Assembly (NCBI GenBank): GCA_016841825.1
Contig: JAENYK010000012.1
Coordinates: forward strand, 62,001-126,000
Source of the DNA: Halothermothrix sp.
GTDB taxonomy: Bacteria; Bacillota; Halanaerobiia; DY22613
Direction: 5' to 3'
Length of the DNA: 64,000 nucleotides
Below the pieces are notes generated by a model. The model was not told the DNA's origin. It was given only the letters and a program-made list of their open reading frames with translations, and made no database searches. Made by a program: the position numbers and the translations under genes. Shown here in pieces: positions 36,822-44,783 of the stretch (the stretch's first letter is position 1; the number at the start of each line of letters is the position of its first letter).

Positions 36822-36928
36822 AGGGGTAAACTATAACGTTTTATTTTCCTGACATTCGTTTTTAGTATACCATAAGATAAAACAGATAGCAAGACTATTT
36901 TTAGAATCTGATAGCAGGTTCTTTTTTT
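36822..36928 (+). ncRNA. Candidate small RNA of about 107 nt
   Basis: Bounded by the promoter at 36787 and the intrinsic terminator at 36903-36928 (AGAATCTG pairs with CAGGTTCT, then TTTTTT). No start codon with ribosome site lies inside. It is divergent from helD. The rest of the gap to 37149 holds only a second hairpin at 37099. Confidence 0.4.
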
Positions 36929-37098
36929 ATGGATAAAGAATTGGGCATTGAGGTGGATAATAGAGGAACAAGGTCATAGGTTTTAAATAGGGAGCGTAAT
37001 TCTGAGTAGATGTAATACTTTGAGATTAAAATATTCAGAGAATTATGCTGGGGGAGAGCAGGTTGATTCGAGAAGATTATTTTAGAGAGAAATAATTT

Positions 37099-37136
37099 AA
37101 GGGATTCATCCCATGTTTGGGAGAATCCCTTTTTGT
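37099..37136. terminator. Hairpin terminator downstream of the FMN-binding-like gene
   Basis: AAGGGATTCATCCCA pairs with TGGGAGAATCCCTT. The T tract (TTTTTG) is on the plus strand; on the minus strand the tail is weaker. Confidence 0.6.
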
Positions 37137-37149
37137 GTTATAAGTAAAA

Positions 37150-37701
37150 TTAGATTTGAGGTGCAATATAAGTATCAAATACTAATAAAATGTTTTTCAG
37201 TTCAGCAAACATTAAGTTACAAGAGATGGTAGAACCAGCAATCAGGTCAACTTCAGTAATGAAGTCTCTGTCTTTAGTCATACCATAGAATCTACTCAAA
37301 TAGTCTTCGTCTTTCATCTCGGGATGATGTTCATTAGCATCCAATGGATACCACTTTTGAAGAGTACCATCAGCATTAACTACAGCGATGAAGTCTTCTG
37401 GATGTTGGTAAATTACCAGGTTAATCCAGGTGCCATAACCAAGAACCTCACCAGATTTGTCCATCAAAGGAACAAATACGTATTTGTAAGGGTTTCTTTC
37501 AGGAATGATAACGTCACCAGCTTTGTTAGCTCGAGCTAATTGCTTTAAAGCCATTACGTAATCATCGACAGTTCTTTTGGTAGTGAATTCAGTATTCTCC
37601 TGACCATCACCAACGATCTCCATGGTTGAGGCGAATGCTAAACCAGAAATCAGGAGACAAACAACTGCGACCAATACGATACTAACAACTACTTTCTTCA
37701 T
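37150..37701 (-). CDS. Secreted FMN-binding-domain-like protein, 183 aa
   Basis: A cleavable signal peptide (about 1-25, ending near LAFAS) precedes one domain. Segments YKYVFVPLMDKSGEVLGYGTW and, near the end, ITEVDLIAGSTISCNLMFAE resemble the FMN_bind domain (RnfG/NqrC type), in which FMN is attached to Thr or Ser of an S/T-G-A-T-like motif. Here the motif is AGST, so the attachment residue is probably this Ser or Thr. The protein would act outside the membrane in electron transfer. AAGGGGGAAG precedes the ATG. Monocistronic. Confidence 0.6.
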   Translation of the reverse strand: MKKVVVSIVLVAVVCLLISGLAFASTMEIVGDGQENTEFTTKRTVDDYVMALKQLARANKAGDVIIPERNPYKYVFVPLMDKSGEVLGYGTWINLVIYQHPEDFIAVVNADGTLQKWYPLDANEHHPEMKDEDYLSRFYGMTKDRDFITEVDLIAGSTISCNLMFAELKNILLVFDTYIAPQI

Positions 37702-38099
37702 TAATTCTTCCCCCTTTTATGATTGTTAAATGTTTCACTATTTAAAATATACCATATTACTAGGAATAAGTCAAACCAAATTTTAATTAAAAAATATATG
37801 TTTTATAAATCCACAATATACAATATATATAAATTAATGGTAACGAATAATTGACTAATATAAGCTATAATAATTAATTTTCTATCTATAAACCAATAAT
37901 AAATTAAATTATGGTAATATAAATTAGTTTTACCTCAAGATTTAAATAATTAACCGTACAAATTATGTCATATTAAGGGAATTAAATAAAAAAAGATTGT
38001 GAACTATTCAACAAAATTTTTCTCTCCGTTTATAGTTGATTAACCTGAATGTAGAGATTATTTTGGAATTAGTGGTAATTTGTGTAGTTAGTTTATAAG

Positions 38100-38138
38100 A
38101 AAAGCCATCAAAAACTTTGTCAGTTTTAATGGCTTTTT
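38100..38138. terminator. Terminator hairpin at the end of purA
   Basis: AAAAGCCAT pairs with ATGGCTTTTT across a 20-nt loop that contains a second short stem. The 37702-38099 stretch is very AT-rich and shows no gene. Confidence 0.7.
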
Positions 38139-38151
38139 GTCTGGTATTGTT

Positions 38152-39435
38152 CTATCGAACTATCAAATTCTCACGGGCAGGTCCAACGGAGATAAATTTA
38201 ATAGATACACTACATAACTCTTCGATTTTTTCAATATACTTTCGGGCATTAACAGGTAAATCGGCATATTTTCGTATCCTGGTAATATCTTCCTCCCAAC
38301 CCAGTAAAGTTTCATAGACTGGTCTGGCTTTTATTAATTTTGCATAGAGGGGAAAAGTAGTAGTTAACTGTCCATCAATCTCATAATGGGTGCAGATTTT
38401 TAATTCTTTTAAGCCACTTAGGACATCTAGACAGCTGACAGTCATTAGTGTAGCATTCTGGAGTTGACAGCCATAGCGAGTAGCTACTGCATCAAAGTAG
38501 CCAATTCTTCTGGGGCGTCCTGTTTTGGCTCCAAATTCTTTGCCGACAGTTCTAATTTGATCAGCCAGAGGGCCATGTAGCTCAGTGATAAACGCACCTT
38601 CTCCCACACAGGTAGAGTATGCCTTGGTTATTCCAATGATTTCTTTCAGGTAACGTGGATTGATGGGAATAGATGCGCAGGCATATCCCGAGAGAGTAGA
38701 GGAAGATGTGGTATATGGATAAATACCATGGTTAATATCCCGTAATGCTCCCAGTTGAGCTTCTACAAGAATATTTTTGTCTTCTGTTATCAGTTTGTGG
38801 ATGATCGGTTGAATATCGGTTATGAAAGGTTTTAGTTTTTCTCCATATGTGAGTAACCATTGATATATTTCTTCAATATTCATGTACCACTCAGTAGATT
38901 GTTCACCATAAATTTTCTGGATTCTAAGGTTGTTGTATTCGACTACCTCTGTCAGATGTTCTTTTAAATATTTAGGATGGAGTAACTCTCCAACCTGGAT
39001 TCCTTTTTTTAAATACTTATCTCCATAGACAGGAGCAATTCCACTCATAGTTGATCCATATCTCTTGTCTTTTAAGCGTCTATCTTCCAGGCGATCCAGG
39101 AGGGGGTGAAAAGGCAGAATCAAGATAGCACGATCAGAGATTAAGATATTTTTGTCAATATTTAAACCATGAGCTTTTAAATCTGTAATTTCCTTACAAA
39201 AAGATTCGGGGTTGATTACAGAACCAGACGCAATAATGTTTAGTACATTATCATAACAGATGCCAGAAGGAACATTGTGAAAGGCAAATTTACCCCGGGC
39301 ATTGACGACGGTATGGCCAGCATTGTCTCCACCCTGGTAGCGTATGACACAGTCTGCTTGAGCGGCAAAGTAATCTACCATTCTACCTTTGCCTTCATCT
39401 CCCCAGTTTAAACCGACTACCGCTTTTATCATCAT
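38152..39435 (-). CDS. purA: Adenylosuccinate synthetase
   Basis: GTP-dependent ligation of aspartate to IMP in AMP synthesis. Catalytic P-loop-like GDEGKG (about 12-17), NAGHT (about 38-42), the IMP/Asp loop TGRPRRIGYFDAVATRYG and base-binding VGPAREN near the C terminus are present; length 427 is standard. Several hallmark residues are shifted from the usual bacterial form (GAFITE for GPFPTE, VGPAREN for VGPDRE-type, EAQLGALRDINHG for the GAQGTLLDIDHG-type segment), so it is a divergent PurA. It is divergent from a LysR gene. Confidence 0.92.
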   Translation of the reverse strand: MMIKAVVGLNWGDEGKGRMVDYFAAQADCVIRYQGGDNAGHTVVNARGKFAFHNVPSGICYDNVLNIIASGSVINPESFCKEITDLKAHGLNIDKNILISDRAILILPFHPLLDRLEDRRLKDKRYGSTMSGIAPVYGDKYLKKGIQVGELLHPKYLKEHLTEVVEYNNLRIQKIYGEQSTEWYMNIEEIYQWLLTYGEKLKPFITDIQPIIHKLITEDKNILVEAQLGALRDINHGIYPYTTSSSTLSGYACASIPINPRYLKEIIGITKAYSTCVGEGAFITELHGPLADQIRTVGKEFGAKTGRPRRIGYFDAVATRYGCQLQNATLMTVSCLDVLSGLKELKICTHYEIDGQLTTTFPLYAKLIKARPVYETLLGWEEDITRIRKYADLPVNARKYIEKIEELCSVSIKFISVGPARENLIVR

Positions 39436-39507
39436 AAATCATCTCCTTGTATTTTTCTTACAATTTAAGTATAATAGAGAAGAAGACATTAGTAAAATTG
39501 ATATTAA

Positions 39508-39522
39508 TTATATCTGATATAA
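39508..39522. promoter_or_regulatory. 15-bp palindrome in the purA-LysR intergenic region
   Basis: TTATATC-T-GATATAA is a perfect 7+1+7 inverted repeat just before the LysR ribosome site, a plausible autoregulatory site. The core TATCTGATAT also appears at 40904 and 43715. Confidence 0.45.
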
Positions 39523-39535
39523 GGAGGAATTATTA

Positions 39536-40414
39536 ATGCTTAATCTTGAGCGATATCGTGTTTTTTATCATACTGCCAAAGAACTGAGTTTTTCTAAGGC
39601 GGCTGAAGGGCTTTTTATTTCTCAGCCGGCGGTTAGTCAGACTATTAAACTGTTAGAAGAAGAGTTGGGAGGACAGTTATTTTTACGAACTTCCCGGGGA
39701 GTGCAGCTGACCAGAGAAGGGGAGGTGCTATTTAAGTATATTGAACAGGCTTTCAAATTAATTGAGACAGGTGAACAGAAGTTAGCAGATATTCATAATT
39801 TGCTGAGTGGAGAGATTAAAATTGGAGCCAGTGATACGTTAAGTAAATATTACCTTTTGCCTTATTTAAAGATGTTTCATGAGAGATACCCCCAGGTGAG
39901 AATTCAGGTGACCAACCGAACCACTCCTGAGACTGTAAGTTTGTTGAAATCAGGGTATGTGGATCTGGGAATTGTCAATCTTCCGATCGAAGCAGAGCAG
40001 GTTCTAATAAAAAAAGTTATGACAGTGCAAGAATGTTTTGTTGTCGGGGATAAATATAAAAAATTGGCAGCGGAAGAGCTGTCAATTCATGAATTGGTCA
40101 AATATCCAATCCTTTTATTAGAAAAAGGTACAAATACCCGGAAATTTGTTGATGAATATGCTGCCCGGAATGGACTAATATTAACCCCTGAGATTGAATT
40201 AGGAAGTATAGATGTGTTGGTTCAATTTGCCAGAATAGGTCTTGGAATCTCTTATGTGGTCAGAGACTTTATTCAAGAAGATTTAAACCAGGAGAACTTA
40301 TATGAAATAAAAGTTAAAGAGAAGATTCCTCAAAGATCAATTGGAATAGTTACTTTAAAAGATATACCATTGTCAAAAGCGGCGGAAATGTTTATTAGTC
40401 TACTCAATTTATAA
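39536..40414 (+). CDS. LysR-family transcriptional regulator, 292 aa
   Basis: Winged helix-turn-helix at residues about 5-62 (FYHTAKELSFSKAAEGLFISQPAVSQTIKLLEEELG) and a periplasmic-binding-protein-like effector domain (about 90-290; GEIKIGASDTLSKYYLLPYLK). AAGGAGG precedes the ATG. It is transcribed away from purA, but nothing shows that purA is its target. Effector unknown. Confidence 0.95.
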   Translation: MLNLERYRVFYHTAKELSFSKAAEGLFISQPAVSQTIKLLEEELGGQLFLRTSRGVQLTREGEVLFKYIEQAFKLIETGEQKLADIHNLLSGEIKIGASDTLSKYYLLPYLKMFHERYPQVRIQVTNRTTPETVSLLKSGYVDLGIVNLPIEAEQVLIKKVMTVQECFVVGDKYKKLAAEELSIHELVKYPILLLEKGTNTRKFVDEYAARNGLILTPEIELGSIDVLVQFARIGLGISYVVRDFIQEDLNQENLYEIKVKEKIPQRSIGIVTLKDIPLSKAAEMFISLLNL

Positions 40415-40503
40415 AATATTAGAAATTGGTTATATCATATTGAATATAATTATAATAATATATTAACATATTATAAAAGATAAAAATTTTTTGTTTAGAA
40501 AGG

Positions 40504-40564
40504 TTGACAAAAGCGGACAAGAGGAGTATAATTAAATTGTAAATGAAAATGATTATCAATTTCA
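40504..40564 (+). promoter_or_regulatory. Promoter with Fur box, second small-protein gene
   Basis: TTGACA (40504-40509) and TATAAT (40527-40532) are 17 bp apart. GAAAATGATTATCAATTTC (40545-40563) matches the Fur consensus at 15 of 19 positions. Layout and spacing copy those at 804-860. Confidence 0.78.
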
Positions 40565-40607
40565 GATAATTAATAAATTCGAAATCACTTATTAAGGAGG
40601 GAAAAAC

Positions 40608-40718
40608 ATGAGAAGTAAATATGATTTAATCACTGATTTGGTGAGCGGTGTAAAGAATAAGAGCAAAAAAGATCTGGATGCTCTTGCAGGTGAAATATAC
40701 AAAAAGTTATACAATTAA
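40608..40718 (+). CDS. Fur-box-controlled small protein, 36 aa (paralogue of 888-1016)
   Basis: ATG 40608 has AAGGAGG at 40594-40600. The product begins MRSKYDLITDLVSGVKNKSK and ends in a basic helix. About 14 of the first 20 residues equal those of the 42-aa protein at 888, and the promoters match too, so the two loci are duplicates of one iron-regulated unit 40 kb apart. No known function; iron-sparing regulation by analogy to Bacillus Fbp proteins is a guess. Terminator at 40823. Confidence 0.78.
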   Translation: MRSKYDLITDLVSGVKNKSKKDLDALAGEIYKKLYN

Positions 40719-40822
40719 GATGACTTTTTGCTGATTGCACAGGGATATAATTTAAACCATGCCCCTTAACATTCTTTATCTGACCAGGGTTAGTTTTTGG
40801 CCGATGGTCAGATGAGGATATC

Positions 40823-40860
40823 GACCCATTATCTTCAAAAAAGATAGTGGGTCATTTTTA
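40823..40860 (+). terminator. Intrinsic terminator of the second Fur-regulated small gene
   Basis: GACCCATTATCTT pairs with AAGATAGTGGGTC (one G-U), followed by ATTTTTATT. The rest of 40719-41022 shows no gene. Confidence 0.82.
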
Positions 40861-41022
40861 TTGGTAGAATGGTCATCCTTGTCTGTACTAAATTTTAGAA
40901 TATTATCTGATATAGCACAGTTATTTATCCAGTTCTTTTTACTTAAATGTCAATAAATTAGCAGGAATTTTAGTTCGTTAAGCGAAATTAGGATTAAGAA
41001 CCTTAGATAGGAGGTAGCAGGC

Positions 41023-42180
41023 ATGAAAGCGATTATTAACGGTAAGATCTATACGATGACTGGTGAGATCATTGAGGATGGTGTTATTTTAATTAGTGAT
41101 GGTAAGATAGTTGCTCTCGGTAAGGAATTGGAGATTCCCAAAGATGCTCAAGTGATCGATGCCTCGGAGAAAATTATTACTCCCGGAATTATTGATGCCC
41201 ATACTCATCTGGGGATTACTGAAGAAGGCGTTCAATGGGAAGGCAGTGACGGTAATGAGGTATCTGGTCCGGTTACTGCTGAGATGCGGGCGATTGATGC
41301 AATTAATCCTGCGGAAGAGGGATTGAGGGATGCGTATTCTCATGGGATCACTACTGTAATGACTGGCCCTGGTAGTGCGAATGTAATTGGTGGCGAAAAT
41401 CTTGTGATCAAGACTTATGGTAAAACGATTGAAGAGATGATTTTATCTAATCCCTGTGGTATTAAAGCCGCTCTGGGTGAGAATCCCAAGCGGGTGTATG
41501 GAACCAAGAATAAACTTCCGGTTACCAGAATGGGAATTGCGGCATTATTGAGAGAGGCTTTAGTGAAAGCACAGAATTATATAGATAAGATTGAATATGC
41601 TAATCAAGAAGGTAAACCGGTTGAACGTAATCTGGCGGATGAAAGTATGGTTAGAGTTTTGAAAAAAGAGTTACCTCTGAAAGTTCATGTTCATAGATTA
41701 GATGATATTTTGACAGCTATCCGGATTGCAAAAGAATTTGATATTAATATTACTTTAGAGCATTGTACAGAAGGTCATAAGTTAGTAAAGGAGATTTTGG
41801 CTTCAGGTTATCCGGCAATTGTTGGCCCATCATTCAGTAGTCGTTCTAAAGTGGAATTACGAAATAAATCTTTTGCTACTGCCGGAATCTTAGCTCAGGC
41901 CGGAATTAAAGTTGCCATCACCACAGACCACCCGGTTGTGCCAGTACACTATCTACCAATATATGCCGGACTGGCAGTTCGGAATGGTATGTCGGAACTT
42001 GATGCTTTAAAGGCTATTACTATTAATGCTGCTGAAATTTTAGGTGTAGCTGACCGTGTAGGTAGTCTTGAGGCTGGTAAAGACGCTGACCTGGTCATCT
42101 TTGATGGTCATCCTTTGGGAACAATGACCAATGTATTAAAAGTATTTATTAATGGAAAAGAGGTTTTTACCAGAAACTAG
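41023..42180 (+). CDS. Amidohydrolase (imidazolonepropionase/dihydroorotase-like), 385 aa
   Basis: Metal-dependent TIM-barrel hydrolase: N-terminal composite-domain strands (IINGKIYTMTGEIIEDGVIL), the metal motif DAHTHLG (about 58), HVHR (about 222) and LEHCTEGH (about 247) histidines, TTDHP (about 305) with the catalytic Asp, and the C-terminal GSLEAGKDADLVIFDGHPL. The full ligand set is present, so it should be active. Substrate unknown; related proteins act on cyclic amides or aryl dipeptides. AGGAGGTAG precedes the ATG. Followed at 34 nt by a VOC gene. Confidence 0.9.
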   Translation: MKAIINGKIYTMTGEIIEDGVILISDGKIVALGKELEIPKDAQVIDASEKIITPGIIDAHTHLGITEEGVQWEGSDGNEVSGPVTAEMRAIDAINPAEEGLRDAYSHGITTVMTGPGSANVIGGENLVIKTYGKTIEEMILSNPCGIKAALGENPKRVYGTKNKLPVTRMGIAALLREALVKAQNYIDKIEYANQEGKPVERNLADESMVRVLKKELPLKVHVHRLDDILTAIRIAKEFDINITLEHCTEGHKLVKEILASGYPAIVGPSFSSRSKVELRNKSFATAGILAQAGIKVAITTDHPVVPVHYLPIYAGLAVRNGMSELDALKAITINAAEILGVADRVGSLEAGKDADLVIFDGHPLGTMTNVLKVFINGKEVFTRN

Positions 42181-42213
42181 TTACTGCTGAATATAAATTT
42201 AGGAGGGATAAGT

Positions 42214-42582
42214 ATGCATAAAATAGAACATATTGGAGTAGTCGTCAAAGATGCTGAACGTTCGATTAATTTTTATTGTAAAGGATTGGGGTTCAAAGTT
42301 ATTGACGATCATCAGGATGAAAGAACCAGGCTAGTTTTTTTAGATTTACAGGGCCAGGTAGTGGAATTGATCCAATATCTAGATGGGCACAAGGAAGAGA
42401 GAGGTATGGGGATTGTAGACCATATTGCTTTTCGGGTTGAAGATATGGAATCTGCTTTAGAGAAGGTTTTGGGTCTGGGATCTAAGTTATTGATGGATGC
42501 TCCAAGACAGGTTGGTGACAAAAAAATCATGTTTTTCACCGGGCCAGATGGAGAACGGTTAGAGTTTTGTGCAAAAGCTTAG
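42214..42582 (+). CDS. VOC-superfamily (glyoxalase I-like) protein, 122 aa
   Basis: One vicinal-oxygen-chelate domain: IEHIGVVVKDAERSINFYCKGLGF, GQVVELIQYLDG, VDHIAFRVEDMESAL and GPDGERLEFC place metal-ligand His5, Glu51, His70 and Glu118 (approximate) as in lactoylglutathione lyase and methylmalonyl-CoA epimerase relatives. AGGAGGG precedes the ATG. It probably forms a two-gene operon with the amidohydrolase. Substrate not predictable. Confidence 0.88.
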   Translation: MHKIEHIGVVVKDAERSINFYCKGLGFKVIDDHQDERTRLVFLDLQGQVVELIQYLDGHKEERGMGIVDHIAFRVEDMESALEKVLGLGSKLLMDAPRQVGDKKIMFFTGPDGERLEFCAKA

Positions 42583-42649
42583 AGATTAGAGAGGCTGTGA
42601 TTATTTGTCATGGCCTTTTTATATGTCACTGTGTAAGGTTGATGATTAT

Positions 42650-42761
42650 ATCTAAGTTCTATGACTCCCACTTCTATAAGTGTGAGTTGCCTTGTTTTAC
42701 TTCAGGTGGGTTGAATCCCCATCTAAAGCCCCGAAGTTCAGCTTTAGCTGAACGGGTTCAC
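42650..42761 (+). repeat. Dispersed repeat family 1, copy 3 (most complete)
   Basis: Contains TCTATGACTCCCACTTC, the first hairpin (here GTGTGAG with one mismatch), TACTTCAGGTGGG, TTGAATCCCCATCTAAAGCCCC, then a perfect 8-bp hairpin GTTCAGCT-TT-AGCTGAAC framed by CCCG and CGGG and ending GTTCAC. The last hairpin with the sequence CTTTAG in its loop is typical of right ends of IS200/IS605-type elements. A spurious 67-codon frame runs across it. Confidence 0.78.
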
Positions 42762-42830
42762 TTTTGGTAAGGCATTTTCTGACGACGATTATCCTACTCT
42801 AACAATTTTAGTAATACTCATTACAGAAAA

Positions 42831-42862
42831 TCAGGACTGGAGATTTAATACTCCAGTCCTGA
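42831..42862 (-). terminator. Terminator of trpP
   Basis: TCAGGACTGGAG and CTCCAGTCCTGA form a perfect 12-bp stem; TTTT follows on the minus strand, 20-50 nt beyond the trpP stop. Confidence 0.85.
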
Positions 42863-42880
42863 TGGCCTGCTATTATTAAG

Positions 42881-43390
42881 TTATTGAGTTTGTTCGATAA
42901 ATTTTTTGCTCTGGACTATTGTAGTGAAAAGAATAGTTCCGGCAAAAGTATTGATTAGTGCTGCCGGTAATACTACTGTAAGGATTAAGGTCATCATCGG
43001 ACCTGGTAAGCCAATGATTATGGCTGCAGTAGTTAAAAAGATTAAACCACTAATAATTGTTCCGATACCATTGACCAGTCCTACCAGGATAATATTTTTA
43101 CGAATATTTAGGGTATTGATGATAACTACAATCAGGGTTGTAGTTAAGGTTTTATCGACCAGATTTGCTATCTGTCCACCCGGAAAGCCGGTAGTCAGGG
43201 CAGTAAAGATTCCGGTAGCCAGTCCCGCAATGAGTGCCAGCTTAAAATCTCGTTTTAAAAGAATAATGCTAAACAACATTGCCAGGGAAAAATCTGGCTT
43301 CATCCCCAAAAGAATGGGTGGACATAGGGAGTGAAGAACAAAACCTATAGCCAATAATAAACCAACCTCAGTAAGATCTTTAATTTTCAT
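42881..43390 (-). CDS. trpP: Tryptophan transporter TrpP
   Basis: 169-aa membrane protein with about five helices. LHSLCPPILLGMKPDFSLAM, TGIFTALTTGFPGGQIANLVDK and LVNGIGTIISGLIFL with GLPG match Bacillus TrpP (YhaG) closely. It imports tryptophan. The leader carries long arrays of GAG/TAG triplets, described separately, the hallmark of translational repression by TRAP when tryptophan is plentiful. Monocistronic. Confidence 0.92.
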   Translation of the reverse strand: MKIKDLTEVGLLLAIGFVLHSLCPPILLGMKPDFSLAMLFSIILLKRDFKLALIAGLATGIFTALTTGFPGGQIANLVDKTLTTTLIVVIINTLNIRKNIILVGLVNGIGTIISGLIFLTTAAIIIGLPGPMMTLILTVVLPAALINTFAGTILFTTIVQSKKFIEQTQ

Positions 43391-43394
43391 TTTT

Positions 43395-43589
43395 CTAATC
43401 TCCTCTCAGCTCAACTCAGCTCTGCTAAATTTTCAATTTTTTGCTTCTGGATCTCAGCTCAACTCTTTGAGGTTTACAAACCTCGTCTCAACTACTAGCT
43501 CATTCTCAACTAATCTGACTCAGCTCAACTCCTTCCTTTATTAAAGATACCTTTTTACTATTATAAAAAATTGTTTGGTATCTTGTCAA
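43395..43589 (-). promoter_or_regulatory. trpP promoter and TRAP-binding leader
   Basis: On the minus strand TTGACA (43584-43589) and TATAAT (43560-43565) are 18 bp apart. The leader RNA has a distal array of about ten GAG/TAG (one CAG) triplets at 43482-43531, a GAGGTTT-GT-AAACCTC hairpin (43469-43484), three triplets at 43453-43465, and a proximal array of seven at exactly 5-nt period (43395, 43400, 43405, 43410, 43415, 43420, 43425). The proximal array covers the Shine-Dalgarno sequence and ends 5 nt before the ATG. TRAP, an 11-mer, binds such triplets spaced by 2-3 nt. Confidence 0.85.
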
Positions 43590-43765
43590 GCCAATTTGTG
43601 ACTTAAAATAGTATTTTATTCTGGAAAAAGTATAATTATTCTTCAGCAAGGCAATAACAGCTTAGGGGTTTCATCTTATGTAATAAATGTTGGAGGACTA
43701 TTTTATCTTCAGGATATCTGATATAATAATCTTTGATGAGAATGTTATTGGGAGGGAAATGTTAA

Positions 43766-44653
43766 ATGAATCAGCAGATGCAAGCAATTATCTATCTTGG
43801 TTTTGCTACCCTGGCTTTTAGCTCGATGGAGTTGGCTGGAAAGTTTGTCGCCACTGAAATGGCTCCGTTACAGGTGACATTTCTTAGATTCATGATCGGT
43901 TTTTTATTACTACTTCCTTTTGCTATTCTGGAAAAGAGAAGAAAGAGGATTACTTTAACAGGAATGGATATTCTCTGGCTGGCTGGTCTGGGTATTTGTA
44001 ATATTACTATAGCTATGGTTCTGCTGCAGCAGGCTGTGACTACCATTCCTGCATCTTTGGCGGCAATTATTATTAGTTCTAACCCCATATTTGTGGTGAT
44101 CTTTGCGGGAATAATTTTGCAAGAGCAGATAACTATCAAAAAAGTTATCGGCCTAATTGTGGGGATTTTCGGTCTGACTGTGGTTACCAATATCTTTAAT
44201 ACAGTCTCCACTGTGGATATTCCGGGACTGATATCAGCTGTCGGTGCTGCAGTGTTTTTCGGATTATATACGGTATTAAGTAAAAAAGTGGTTTCTAGAT
44301 TAGGAGGAATGATTACTAATGTAGGATCTTTTTTCATCGGCAGCATGTCGTTACTGGTTATCCTGTTAATTAAAGGTGAGCCCCTTGTGGCAGGTTTAAA
44401 CCGGTCTACTATCTGGCCAATCCTTTATTTGGGTTTTGTAGTCACAGGTTTTGCCTATTTAACCTTCCTACGTGGTTTAAAGTTGATTGATGCCAGTAAA
44501 GGTGCAGTAATTTTCTTTTTTAAGCCGATTGTAGCTTCTTTTTTGGCTTATGTAATTTTGCATGAGACTATTGGAGTTAATGTTCTGGTAGGTACTATTT
44601 TTGTCATAATTGGTTCAATGATTATGGTGTTGGGAGCTAAAAAAGCGATTTAG
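43766..44653 (+). CDS. EamA/DMT-superfamily transporter, 295 aa
   Basis: Two EamA repeats (about 6-140 and 152-290), ten membrane helices in total. SSMELAGKFVATEMAPLQVTFLRFMIG and, in the second half, FGLYTVLSKKVVSRLGG with KPIVASFLAYVILHE are the paired drug/metabolite-transporter motifs. Likely an exporter of amino acids or metabolites. GGGAGG precedes the ATG. It is divergent from trpP but separated by its own control region; no direct link to tryptophan is shown. Confidence 0.92.
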   Translation: MNQQMQAIIYLGFATLAFSSMELAGKFVATEMAPLQVTFLRFMIGFLLLLPFAILEKRRKRITLTGMDILWLAGLGICNITIAMVLLQQAVTTIPASLAAIIISSNPIFVVIFAGIILQEQITIKKVIGLIVGIFGLTVVTNIFNTVSTVDIPGLISAVGAAVFFGLYTVLSKKVVSRLGGMITNVGSFFIGSMSLLVILLIKGEPLVAGLNRSTIWPILYLGFVVTGFAYLTFLRGLKLIDASKGAVIFFFKPIVASFLAYVILHETIGVNVLVGTIFVIIGSMIMVLGAKKAI

Positions 44654-44783
44654 CACAGTTTATTGATTTCTGAAGTGCTAAACCCTGATTGAATCAGGAT
44701 GAGTCGAGATAAATCTTCTAAAAAAGGGCATTATAGATAATGACTTATCCTACTTACACAAGATAAAACAGGAGGAGATACAA

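Noticed and set aside
42567-42770. 67-codon frame across the third family-1 repeat
   Set aside because: It overlaps the VOC gene end and repeat hairpins, and has no ribosome site.
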